This document shows positions 13,073 to 21,121 of a DNA stretch of 31,162 nucleotides, piece after piece; position 1 is the first letter of the stretch, and every line of letters begins with the position of its first letter. The notes under the pieces are model-generated. The model searched no databases, was not told the DNA's origin, and saw nothing but the letters and a program-made list of their open reading frames with translations. The stretch lies in IMG/VR virus record IMGVR_UViG_3300025154_000306, positions 1 through 31,162 of that record. One strand, given 5' to 3'. A program made the translations under genes and the position numbers. This stretch comes from a virus.

Positions 13073-13885
13073 ATGCCAAAGTGTGCGATCTGTGGATTTG
13101 AGGTTACAGCACCTTGGGGTAAGGTATGCCCCACGAAAGAAGACGCCGTCGACAATCTCTGTCCTTCCCTTGGTGCAGCGATTTTACGATCATCGCCGTC
13201 AATACCTTCTGAGCCCAACGATGAATTCGCGCGCCGTGCTAGGCAGAAGGACCGGCTCATTGCCATCGCTCTGAAGCAGGCGCTCAAGACGTTCGATAAG
13301 GATAAGGAATATGCCAGTTCATGGCGGCAACGAAACGGTGTCGGCGCATACTTCACGATCGTGCGAAAATGGGACCGTATCGAGAACGCTGCACAAGCCA
13401 AGACCTTCATGGACAAACCCGTGCAGCAATATGACCTCTTTCAGAGGTTTGAGCTGGACCGTCGCGAGGAAGGCATCTTAGACGATGTGATGGACCTAGT
13501 AGGCTACTGTCTAGTGCTCGTTGAGCACATGATGGAATGCGGCTATGCAGCGGATATTTTGAAGCAATCACCTAAGATATACGATCCATCAGATCTGGAT
13601 GGACCTGTACCGGAGCCCCGCATCCCACGACGGTCAATTGAGCCAGCAGGGCAACCACGGGAAGGTGTGTTTTATGTAGGGGAACTCGGCTTGTCCCATA
13701 CTGATTGCGTGTTCAGTACAGACCCCATCACCGGTAAGATCACGGCTGGCCAAGGCGAAGTGGACCCACGAACCGGGCGGTTCAAGATACCATGCCTAGA
13801 ATGTGCAGAGATGCAGCAAGATCGCGTAGGCAAAGTCAATCACCCCATGCCTTATGGATACAAAGCTGAAGAGGAAAATGCTTGA
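13073..13885 (+). CDS. DUF1599 / nucleotide-modification-associated domain protein
   Basis: This 270-residue protein begins with a small zinc-like motif (CAICGFEVTAPWGKVC). It then has a helical domain with KDKEYASSWRQRNGVGAYFTIVRKWDRIE near residues 83-111, which fits the DUF1599 (Nmad1) family named for its association with modified nucleotides and related in fold to MazG-type pyrophosphohydrolases. A conserved-looking DDVMDLVGYCLVLVEHM follows. The C-terminal 100 residues add a second Cys pair (IPCLECAEM). The start at 13073 is supported by GGAGG upstream; a GTG at 13058 is in frame. It likely works on nucleotide pools with the TS-like and HD proteins. Confidence 0.7.
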   Translation: MPKCAICGFEVTAPWGKVCPTKEDAVDNLCPSLGAAILRSSPSIPSEPNDEFARRARQKDRLIAIALKQALKTFDKDKEYASSWRQRNGVGAYFTIVRKWDRIENAAQAKTFMDKPVQQYDLFQRFELDRREEGILDDVMDLVGYCLVLVEHMMECGYAADILKQSPKIYDPSDLDGPVPEPRIPRRSIEPAGQPREGVFYVGELGLSHTDCVFSTDPITGKITAGQGEVDPRTGRFKIPCLECAEMQQDRVGKVNHPMPYGYKAEEENA

Positions 13886-14937
13886 TGGAACGGGAAGAAC
13901 TGCTTTCAGTGCTAGAACTGGCCTCTGCCGCACTGGCCAAGGAGAATGAAACCATCCTGCCCATTCTAGCAGGGTTCAAGTTCGAGAAGGGTCGTGTCAT
14001 CACATATGATGACGTCATCTCAGTCTCTATTCCTTTGGATATTGGGCTTCAGGGCGTGCTGCCAGGACACCAGCTTTTACGCTTCTTGAACTCGTGTGGC
14101 ACTAAGGACGTTGGGGTCAGCAGCAAGGACAGCACCGTCACGATCAAGTGCGACCGTGCCAAGCTGTCGCTGCCGAGCACGGATGTGAAAGACTGGCCCT
14201 TCAAAAAGCCTAAGACTGAAGGCACGTTCAAAGTGGAACTGAATGCCGCGTTCTTCCGAGGCTTGGGTCTTTGCACGGCCGTCGTGCCGGATAAAGGCTT
14301 ATCGTCGTGGATGGGCGGCATCAGTTTCTACTTCGGCAAGACGCTCAGGCTGTACGCCTTGAACGCTACGCGTGATGGCATCTGCCATTTCACAATTCCG
14401 GAGCTAGGTACGGGTGGGAAGGTTGAACGCTACATCGTACCCGTCAGCTTCTGTAAGACGGCCCTGACCATGGCCAAGAAGTGCGGGCAAGAAGGCTGCA
14501 CGCTCTACGTCAACCCCAGCAGCCTTCTGATTACATTCCCCGGTGATGCTATCCTGTACGGCAAGCTCATCGAGGCTGAGGGGCAGAACATCGCGGGTCG
14601 AGTCAAGACAATCATGGATGAGATCGATGGCGAGTTCTGCCCCATCACCCCTGAGCTGGCTGACGGCATCAAGCGGTCATCTATTCTGGGCGGTAACGAT
14701 GGTGCGTGCAACGTCGTGATCGATGACAAGATCCGACTTCGTACCAGCGGCCCTGGAAATGTTTCTTTGGCTGAGCCCGTACCTTTGAAGGGTAAGCACC
14801 CTGAGGTCGAGGTCAACATCGCCGCCCCAACGCTGCTCAAGATGCTTGGGGAGTGTCAGGAGATTCGCTTCTTGCAGCACAGCACCGTCGCTCGTGCGGA
14901 TGACAGCTTCGTCTACATAGTCGCGAACAGGGGTTAG
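13885..14937 (+). CDS. DNA sliding clamp, DnaN-like
   Basis: This protein of about 350 residues has the length and three-domain look of bacterial beta clamps. Signs are REELLSVLELASAALAKENETILPILAGFKFEKG at the N-terminus, as in DnaN, then GQ/GHQLLRFLNSC, TDVKDWPF, and a middle domain beginning FFRGLGLCTAVVPDKG. The C-terminal third (VEVNIAAPTLLKMLGECQEIRFLQHSTVARADDSFVYIVANRG) resembles the terminal MPMR region, without that exact motif. The ring would tether the polymerase encoded next but one. The start is the ATG in TGATG; a TTG three bases earlier is unlikely. A phage with both clamp and loader can replicate largely without host Pol III accessory parts. Confidence 0.8.
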   Translation: MEREELLSVLELASAALAKENETILPILAGFKFEKGRVITYDDVISVSIPLDIGLQGVLPGHQLLRFLNSCGTKDVGVSSKDSTVTIKCDRAKLSLPSTDVKDWPFKKPKTEGTFKVELNAAFFRGLGLCTAVVPDKGLSSWMGGISFYFGKTLRLYALNATRDGICHFTIPELGTGGKVERYIVPVSFCKTALTMAKKCGQEGCTLYVNPSSLLITFPGDAILYGKLIEAEGQNIAGRVKTIMDEIDGEFCPITPELADGIKRSSILGGNDGACNVVIDDKIRLRTSGPGNVSLAEPVPLKGKHPEVEVNIAAPTLLKMLGECQEIRFLQHSTVARADDSFVYIVANRG

Positions 14938-14947
14938 TGAATCTGTA

Positions 14948-15670
14948 ATGGTATCCAGACTCAGACCTAGACTTCCTGAACGCATCGAGCGTATCGGCGA
15001 TGCGACTCTGTACCTGGGCGATTGCCTGGAAATCCTCCCGACGCTCGGGAAGGTGGATGCCGTGGTGACTGACCCGCCATATGGGATGGCGTTGAACACG
15101 GACAGCGCACGCTTTTCTGGCGGGTCGATTGAAAGCCAAAACCGACGCGGTGCAGGGAAGGCTTACGCCGCCGTATACGGTGATGACCGGCCGTTTGATC
15201 CGACGCCATTCCTCGGGTTCCGGCACGTCGTCATGTGGGGGTTCAATCATTTTAGCGAGCGGCTTCCGCGGGGCGGCGGTTTAGTTTGGATCAAGCGCAA
15301 GGACGACGCATTTGGTTCGTTTCTTTCCGATGCTGAACTCGGCTGGGAGAAGGGCAAGGTGGGCGTGTTTTGCTTCCGCTCATACCCGCAAGCGATGGCG
15401 CTTGAACGCGTTCATCCGACGCAAAAGCCCGTTGAGCTAATGGCGTGGTGCGTTGAGCGGACCAACGGGACGATCCTCGATCCCTTCATGGGATCAGGTA
15501 CAACTGGCGTCGCCTGTATTAGACTGAGCAGGAAATTTATCGGCATCGAGATAGAGCCGCGCTACTTTGACATAGCCTGTAAGAGGATAGAAGCTGAAAC
15601 CAAAAAGGGCCGGTTCTTTTATGATGACGGCACAGCGGTCAAGAAGCTGAAGAGGAACAGGCTCCTGTGA
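14948..15670 (+). CDS. N4/N6-type DNA methyltransferase (beta-class order)
   Basis: This 240-residue enzyme has catalytic motif IV VTDPPYGM (near residue 40) before the SAM-binding motif I LDPFMGSGTTGVAC (near 180) and FIGIEIEPRYFDIACKR. That motif order is of the beta/D21 class. HPTQKPVELM is the usual motif X. It would methylate adenine N6 or cytosine N4. No restriction enzyme is next to it, so it is an orphan methylase, probably for protection from host restriction or marking. The first ten residues (VSRLRPRLPE) are an extension also seen in other genes of this window. Confidence 0.9.
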   Translation: MVSRLRPRLPERIERIGDATLYLGDCLEILPTLGKVDAVVTDPPYGMALNTDSARFSGGSIESQNRRGAGKAYAAVYGDDRPFDPTPFLGFRHVVMWGFNHFSERLPRGGGLVWIKRKDDAFGSFLSDAELGWEKGKVGVFCFRSYPQAMALERVHPTQKPVELMAWCVERTNGTILDPFMGSGTTGVACIRLSRKFIGIEIEPRYFDIACKRIEAETKKGRFFYDDGTAVKKLKRNRLL

Positions 15671-18408
15671 GCTTCTTCTTCGCTGAGGATCAGGAAGCGC
15701 CCAAATCCAAGAGCGGGCGGAAGCAGCTTACCGTCGAGACCCTGCACTCGATGGGCTGTAAAGCCTGCCCGCTCGATAAGCTCAAGGGCTTGCTACATCC
15801 TAAGATGAAGGCAACGGGTGCTGACCGGCCACTGGTCATGATTCTTGGCGAAGCTCCTGGCAAAACCGAGGATAAGCTGGGCAAGCAATTCGTAGGTGAA
15901 TCAGGCCAGTTGCTACGCCCAAACATTCCCGAAAAGTATGAGGACCAAATACGCTGGCAGAACACCATCAATTGCTCGCCCCCGAGCAACAAAACCCCGG
16001 CTCAGGCAGAGGTGGAGTGTTGCCGCCCTAGGCTTATAGCCGATATAGAGCTCACGCGGCCCAGGGCGATTTTTGGGCTCGGTGGTGTGTCTTTAAACTG
16101 GGCCGTAGGTGAAGAAGGCATAACCAAGTGGCGCGGGCGGTATTTCCCCATCAAGGTCGGCAATCATACCTGCTGGTTCTTCCCTACGTTTCACCCGTCC
16201 TATCTGTTACGTAGGCAACGCGTCAATAAGCGCACCGGCCGCAAGATGCTGAGTGAAGATGAAAAGGTATGGCAGCGTGATTTGAAGCGCGCGTTCAAGC
16301 TGGTTGAAAAGCTACCGGATGCTGAGGTCGTAGCGTCGGAAGAAATAGAGGAAGGTGTATCGTACGTCACGGGTGAAGGCGGCTGGCAAGATGTTGACCG
16401 TGTCAAAGAAGCTCTAGCACACTTTGCACGGTCACCAGACTGTGCCTTCGACTATGAAACGGCCAGTGATGAACGGGGAAGCCAGCGCCAGACACGGCCC
16501 TATGGCAAAGGCGCGCGGATACTCAGCGTAGCAGTAGGGACCAAGGATGAGGCCTTCGCTTTTCCATTGCATCACCGTGAAGCGGGCTGGACGGAGAAGC
16601 AGCGCAAGGCCGTCATTGATGCCTGGACGGCGTTCTTGGCCACACCTAATATCAAGATCGCGCAGAACCTGTTCTTTGAACTGGAATGGAGCATCTATTT
16701 CTGGGGCCTTAAGATGGCCCGAATATCGAAGTGGGAAGATACGATGGCGCAAGCCTACGTGCTCGACTCACGGAAGGGGATGCTCAGCCTCGATACCCTG
16801 ATTCTCCTGCACTTTGGATTTCACCTAAAAGCCATATCGAAGGTCAACCTCACAGCACTCGACCAAGAGCCGATCGAGAAGGTGCTTCGGTACAATGCGC
16901 TCGATGCCAAATGGGAGCATGCGCTGAAGACGAAGCAGCGGCAGTTGCTTCGCGATGAGGGCCTGGAAGAGCTCTACTACGATCAACTCCGACGCATTCC
17001 AACCATGGCGTTGAAGTCCCATTTCGGGATGCTGATTGACTTCAATGAAGTCATAGCCTTCGATAAGAAGTACTCAGCTCAGATCAAAGCTCTTCGCAAG
17101 TGGTTTGTCAATTCCAAGACGGTAGCCGCGTTCGAGAAGAAGTTTGAACGCAAGTTCAGGCCGGGCTCTGACAAGGACGTACTTGATGTCTTGCGCGGCA
17201 TTCTAAACCGTAACGAGTGCCGTGTAGAAGACCTTGATAACCCCGGTCAGTACAAGTGGTCATCTAAAGATGAGGTGCTGGGGCAGATACCTCTGAACTT
17301 CGCTCGCAAGCTGCGAGAGTACCGGGCGGTCACGGGCAACAAGTCCAAGTACATCGACCCGCTGCTGCCTAAAGGCTACAAGCCCGCGCTGGTGGCTGAT
17401 AAGCCTGTTGATGTAGGCAAGTGCATCTGGCCTGATGGTCGTACCCACGCCGTGATACAGACCTTGCTATTGGTCACGCGTCGTACGAGCTGCACGTATC
17501 CAAACGAACAGTTCTGGCCAAAGCGAGATGATGATTATAAAGACCTCAGGCGTGAGTTCATCGCGCCGACAGATGACGTTTGGCGCACGGTCGTAAAGAA
17601 CTTCGGCTATACCGTAGACAGGCGAATCGACCCGGATGATTGCTGGTTCATACCTATCGACCAGGGCCAGATCGAGGCTCGTGTTGCTGGGATGGCTTCT
17701 AAGGACAGGGTCTATTGCACTTACTTGTGGGATCGAAATGATATCCACATGGAATGGACCAAGCGGCTGGCCTATGCCTATCCGCGCCGTATTGGCGGCA
17801 AAGAATACCTCAAGGACGCTGCGGCTCTGAAGAAGTTCCGCACTGATGTCAAAAACCAATGGACCTTCCCCCTCATCTTTGGCGCATCCGTACCCTCAGT
17901 GGCCAAATACCTGCACATGCCGGTAGACATCATAGGTGAACAGGTAGACGACTTCTGGGAAATGCTGCCCGGATTGAAGGGCTGGCAAGACACCACGATC
18001 GGCGGTTACAATTGCAACGGCTATGTCGAGACGTTGACGGGCTGGCGGCGGTACGCACCCATCAGTAAGAACCAGTTGATCAACACCCCAATTCAAGGAT
18101 CGGCATCCGATATCACTATCAGTGCTATGAACAGGCTATCTGAAGCTGCGCAAGAAATGGATCTGTGGCAGTTCCAGGCACGGCTTGAGGTCCATGATGA
18201 GCTGGGCTTCTGGATACCCAAGAAGACTTTCGACCGTGACCTGGAATTCATCGCTGATGCTATGCTCGAATGCAGGCACTACCCTTGGATTAATGTCCCC
18301 CTCTGTATAGAAGTAAGCAAAGGGCCAAACTGGTATGATGTGAAGCCTGAGGCCACGCTGTTCGCAGATGACTTCGGGAAGATTGACCGTCATGAACAAG
18401 GTTTCTAA
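15667..18408 (+). CDS. Fusion of family-4-like uracil-DNA glycosylase, 3'-5' exonuclease and DNA polymerase I
   Basis: This 913-residue protein is the replicative polymerase. Residues about 20-215 form a family 4-like uracil-DNA glycosylase: CKACPL cluster ligand pair, LGEAPGKTEDKLGKQFVGESG, NCSPP and FPTFHPSYLLR. Residues about 255-430 are a DEDD exonuclease: FDYETAS, QNLFFELEW (here Glu338 replaces the expected Asp) and YNALDAKWEH. The C-terminal half is family A polymerase: motif A IDQGQIEARV (about 664), motif B VKNQWTFPLIFGAS (about 727-740) and motif C EVHDELGF (about 841). There is no 5'-3' exonuclease domain. It starts with GTG overlapping the methylase stop. Fusion would let the enzyme scan for uracil as it copies. 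Confidence 0.9.
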   Translation: MSFFFAEDQEAPKSKSGRKQLTVETLHSMGCKACPLDKLKGLLHPKMKATGADRPLVMILGEAPGKTEDKLGKQFVGESGQLLRPNIPEKYEDQIRWQNTINCSPPSNKTPAQAEVECCRPRLIADIELTRPRAIFGLGGVSLNWAVGEEGITKWRGRYFPIKVGNHTCWFFPTFHPSYLLRRQRVNKRTGRKMLSEDEKVWQRDLKRAFKLVEKLPDAEVVASEEIEEGVSYVTGEGGWQDVDRVKEALAHFARSPDCAFDYETASDERGSQRQTRPYGKGARILSVAVGTKDEAFAFPLHHREAGWTEKQRKAVIDAWTAFLATPNIKIAQNLFFELEWSIYFWGLKMARISKWEDTMAQAYVLDSRKGMLSLDTLILLHFGFHLKAISKVNLTALDQEPIEKVLRYNALDAKWEHALKTKQRQLLRDEGLEELYYDQLRRIPTMALKSHFGMLIDFNEVIAFDKKYSAQIKALRKWFVNSKTVAAFEKKFERKFRPGSDKDVLDVLRGILNRNECRVEDLDNPGQYKWSSKDEVLGQIPLNFARKLREYRAVTGNKSKYIDPLLPKGYKPALVADKPVDVGKCIWPDGRTHAVIQTLLLVTRRTSCTYPNEQFWPKRDDDYKDLRREFIAPTDDVWRTVVKNFGYTVDRRIDPDDCWFIPIDQGQIEARVAGMASKDRVYCTYLWDRNDIHMEWTKRLAYAYPRRIGGKEYLKDAAALKKFRTDVKNQWTFPLIFGASVPSVAKYLHMPVDIIGEQVDDFWEMLPGLKGWQDTTIGGYNCNGYVETLTGWRRYAPISKNQLINTPIQGSASDITISAMNRLSEAAQEMDLWQFQARLEVHDELGFWIPKKTFDRDLEFIADAMLECRHYPWINVPLCIEVSKGPNWYDVKPEATLFADDFGKIDRHEQGF

Positions 18409-18979
18409 GGCCAAGAAATTTAGGCGACTCACCAAAAGTGCGTGTCAACCCGCATACGAACGGCATAAGAAAAATGCTAAGATGCGGGGCATAGAGTTCT
18501 TACTGACTCTTGAAGAATGGTATGATATATGGCGTTCTAGCGGGCAATTGAAAAATCGCGGCTGTCATAAAGGGCAATACGTCATGGCAAGATATAATGA
18601 TGTTGGTCCATATGCCAAATGGAATGTCAAGATCGTAACGTGCTCATTGAACCTAGAAGAGGCAATGGTCGGTAATTCTTTTGGAAGTGCACATAAGGGG
18701 CGCATCAACCCATTTTTAGGTAGAAAGCATACTAAGCAAACGAAGGCAAAGATGCGCGCCGCTCTTCTTGGACACAAGAGGAGTGTTGGGTCTTGGAATG
18801 GTAGTGCCAAAATTTCTGAAGAAGATGTGCCTAAAATACGTGCACTCTATAATGAAGGGTATCGACAACATAAAATCGCTGAAATATTTGGCATCAGTCA
18901 GATGATGATCAGCTACATAGTCCGTGGTAAGAAGTGGCGACATGTTCCATGTGAACCAACAGAGGAGCAGGGATTTTGA
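18392..18979 (+). CDS. Homing-endonuclease-like protein with NUMOD3 and HTH modules
   Basis: This 195-residue protein overlaps the polymerase end by 17 bases. Its first half (RHKKNAKMRGIEFLLTLEEWYDIWRSSG ... YVMARYNDVGPYAKWNVKIVTCSLN) matches a type I see in phage-borne HNH-related endonucleases. The middle NPFLGRKHTKQTKAKMRAALLG is a NUMOD3-type DNA-binding repeat. The C-terminus (KISEEDVPKIRALYNEGYRQHKIAEIFGISQMMISYIVRGKKW) is a helix-turn-helix. It is visibly AT-richer than the polymerase gene, as expected for a mobile endonuclease. No intron or intein is visible in the polymerase, so it is a free-standing form. Confidence 0.75.
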   Translation: MNKVSKAKKFRRLTKSACQPAYERHKKNAKMRGIEFLLTLEEWYDIWRSSGQLKNRGCHKGQYVMARYNDVGPYAKWNVKIVTCSLNLEEAMVGNSFGSAHKGRINPFLGRKHTKQTKAKMRAALLGHKRSVGSWNGSAKISEEDVPKIRALYNEGYRQHKIAEIFGISQMMISYIVRGKKWRHVPCEPTEEQGF

Positions 18980-19296
18980 AACATCCAGATATCTATTCGA
19001 TAAAGGTCTGCCACGTAACGGGCGGGTGGCCTATTGCTGAAATCGACTGCTTGACGCTTGAGTCGGCGGGTGTAGCTTATGACAAAGCCGTCGCCGCTAT
19101 GCGTGATAGGGCCTTTCTTGAGCTGACGGATGATTTTGGTATCAAGTTCGCTATTAACGGTCGCGTCATTGGCTGGATCTTCTGTGGTTGGCTGAAAGAT
19201 TTTCATAAGCGTGTGATCGATATCGGTGACACGCAACAGGCCAATTTAGAGGCATACGAATCCGAGTTCGGTTCCAAGGTGGGCATCGGCCGATGA
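18976..19296 (+). CDS. Hypothetical protein
   Basis: This 106-residue protein begins at TTG at 18976, with AGGAGCAGGG upstream and overlap of the previous stop (TTGA). The sequence has a beta-rich start (YSIKVCHVTGGWPIAEIDC) and a helical middle (AYDKAVAAMRDRAF). No family was recognised. It forms a small cassette with the next gene between polymerase and clamp loader. Confidence 0.55.
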   Translation: MKHPDIYSIKVCHVTGGWPIAEIDCLTLESAGVAYDKAVAAMRDRAFLELTDDFGIKFAINGRVIGWIFCGWLKDFHKRVIDIGDTQQANLEAYESEFGSKVGIGR

Positions 19297-19613
19297 CACA
19301 CACATTCGCTGCCCTGAAAGTCAGCAATCAAGTTTATGAGGAAATCGAGAAGAAATTGCGTGAGGCTGGCTATGATCACGCTTTCATTGACGGTGCCATC
19401 GACATGCACGGTATTGGTCTGTTGCGCGGCGGACCCGCTTGGACCTACTGCGCTGGCCGGCTTCCCAACTATGACATCTATGTCAGCGTACTTTATGAGG
19501 ACGGGAGCGGGGGCTCAGCCAAGTTCGTGAAGAACAGGTTCAGTACGTTTGAGCATTGGGAATTGAATGCTGAAGGTGAACGGCCAACCAAGAACATCGT
19601 GGCGTGGAGATGA
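19293..19613 (+). CDS. Hypothetical protein
   Basis: This 106-residue protein starts with ATG overlapping the previous stop (ATGA). A helical N-terminus (QVYEEIEKKLREAGYDHAF) is followed by a beta-rich Gly region (MHGIGLLRGGPAWTYCAG). The function is unknown. Its stop is four bases before the clamp loader start, so it is probably co-translated with it. Confidence 0.55.
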   Translation: MTHTFAALKVSNQVYEEIEKKLREAGYDHAFIDGAIDMHGIGLLRGGPAWTYCAGRLPNYDIYVSVLYEDGSGGSAKFVKNRFSTFEHWELNAEGERPTKNIVAWR

Positions 19614-19617
19614 AGCA

Positions 19618-20544
19618 ATGAGTGAGGAACTCATCAATAAATACCGGCCCACCAGTTTTGATGATGTCATCGGGCATGACAGCGTCGTGCGATCAATCAA
19701 AGCTGCACTCGATGGCAAGCGCGGGCGCAGTTTCATCCTGGGCGGGCCGTCTGGCGTGGGCAAGACGACCTTAGCCCGCATCATTGCCAAGCATGTCGGC
19801 GCTAAGGCATTCGATATTGTTGAAATTGATGGTGCGACGCATACCGGCATCGATGCTATGCGTGGGATAACTGAACGGCTTCAGTACAAGAGCTTCGGTG
19901 GTGGTGCGCGGGCCGTCATTGTCGATGAAGCACACTCAATTTCGAAGCCCGCTGTTCGGTCCCTGCTCAAAGCTATTGAGGAGCCGCCCGATGGGGTTTA
20001 CTGGCTGTTATGCACCACTGAGCCCGCAAGCATCCCCAAGGAAATCCGCACCCGCTGTTTGAGCTATGATCTTAAACCAGTGCCGGATGAGGATATTCTA
20101 GCTTTGTTGATGGGTGTTACCAAAGCTGAGGGTTTACCTATCGCTAATTCAGATGAAGCCTTGACTGTGCTTGTGGAAGCGGCTGATGGCAGCCCGCGAC
20201 AGGCTCTGTCGTTCTTGGCTGAGTGTGGCCACACCAAAGACCTAAGTGAAATACGTATTCTTATAAAGCAGGCAGCGGTAGCGTCCAAGGAAGCTATCGA
20301 CCTATGCCGCCTGCTTATCAAAGGTGCAAGCTGGAAGGAGCTCACGGCCTGTATTGCCAAATTGGACGGCCAGCCTGAAAGCGTCCGTATCATCGTGCTC
20401 CGGTATATGAGCTCTGTAGCGCTCAAAGAAGGCAAGCCGGGGCGGGCGCTGGCCATTATGGATGCCTTTGCCCAGCCCTTCCAGGACCGTGAGGGCACCG
20501 CGCCCTTGATCCTAGCTTGCGGGGGGTTATGCTTTGGAGAATGA
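19618..20544 (+). CDS. Clamp loader ATPase (DnaX/RFC-type)
   Basis: This 308-residue AAA+ protein has YRPTSFDDVIGH at the N-terminus and Walker A GGPSGVGKTT at residues 42-51. It also has Walker B VIVDEAHSI, a sensor 1 region (LLCTTEP) and the arginine-finger motif EIRTRCLSYDL, corresponding to SRC in RFC and DnaX. It lacks the zinc module of bacterial DnaX, and is of short phage size like T4 gp44. It loads the clamp encoded at 13885. The start at 19618 is chosen because of GGAGATGAAGCA upstream; a GTG-type start at 19567 would overlap the previous gene. A small partner subunit (gp62 analogue) is not visible. Confidence 0.9.
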   Translation: MSEELINKYRPTSFDDVIGHDSVVRSIKAALDGKRGRSFILGGPSGVGKTTLARIIAKHVGAKAFDIVEIDGATHTGIDAMRGITERLQYKSFGGGARAVIVDEAHSISKPAVRSLLKAIEEPPDGVYWLLCTTEPASIPKEIRTRCLSYDLKPVPDEDILALLMGVTKAEGLPIANSDEALTVLVEAADGSPRQALSFLAECGHTKDLSEIRILIKQAAVASKEAIDLCRLLIKGASWKELTACIAKLDGQPESVRIIVLRYMSSVALKEGKPGRALAIMDAFAQPFQDREGTAPLILACGGLCFGE

Positions 20545-20582
20545 CGGTCTGTATTAAATAGGGGTGGGTAGGAGAATCAGAT

Positions 20583-21119
20583 ATGGCACTTAAAGTTGAT
20601 GTAGAGGAACTTCGGGAGCGGCTTGCTATTGACAAGCACAGCCTCGATGAAGAGATCGAGCAGCAGGCTGAGGTCTACTATGTAGTGGCTGAAGCCGCTG
20701 TGCTGGCAAAGTCCAGGATGGATGCCGCTGAAGAGGACGTGAAGCTTATTCAGGCCAAGCTCGATCCACTAATCCGTGCGAAGTTGGAGAAAAACGAGGA
20801 AAAGGTCACAGAAGCTGTGGTCAGATCGGCTATCATACAGCACCCGCAGTCTAAGGAGGCTGTTGAAACAGCCCGCAACATCAGAGAGGAATATGAGAAG
20901 CTCAGCGCTTTGAAAGACGCATTTCGCCAGCGGTCATCGATGCTGCGCGATCTGGTTGAGCTTCATGTATCAGGTTACTACACTGACCGTTCAGTTCGCG
21001 GCTCAGCTAACAAGGCCAGCGATCATAAGGCTGATCAGGTGCGGCAGCGGCTCAGCGAAATGCGAAAGGTCGAAAAGAGCGAGGAGCGCAGCAAGTCTAG
21101 GCGGCGGGGAGACGACTGA
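20583..21119 (+). CDS. Helical coiled-coil protein, candidate recombination mediator
   Basis: This 178-residue protein is almost all charged helix (VEELRERLAIDKHSLDEEIEQQAE ... KLEKNEEKVTEAVVRSAI ... EYEKLSALKDAFRQRSSML). It has a basic tail (RKVEKSEERSKSRRRGDD). It has a GGAG binding site. By position it lies just before the single-strand binding protein and the UvsX-like recombinase, and its order of helices loosely recalls T4 UvsY, the loader of UvsX onto gp32-coated DNA. Sequence resemblance is weak, so the mediator role is a hypothesis; a scaffolding role is possible. Confidence 0.55.
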   Translation: MALKVDVEELRERLAIDKHSLDEEIEQQAEVYYVVAEAAVLAKSRMDAAEEDVKLIQAKLDPLIRAKLEKNEEKVTEAVVRSAIIQHPQSKEAVETARNIREEYEKLSALKDAFRQRSSMLRDLVELHVSGYYTDRSVRGSANKASDHKADQVRQRLSEMRKVEKSEERSKSRRRGDD

Positions 21120-21121
21120 CC

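Noticed and set aside
15667-18408. Intein or group I intron in the polymerase gene
   Set aside because: All exonuclease and polymerase motifs are contiguous in one frame with normal spacing; the endonuclease-like gene lies after the end.
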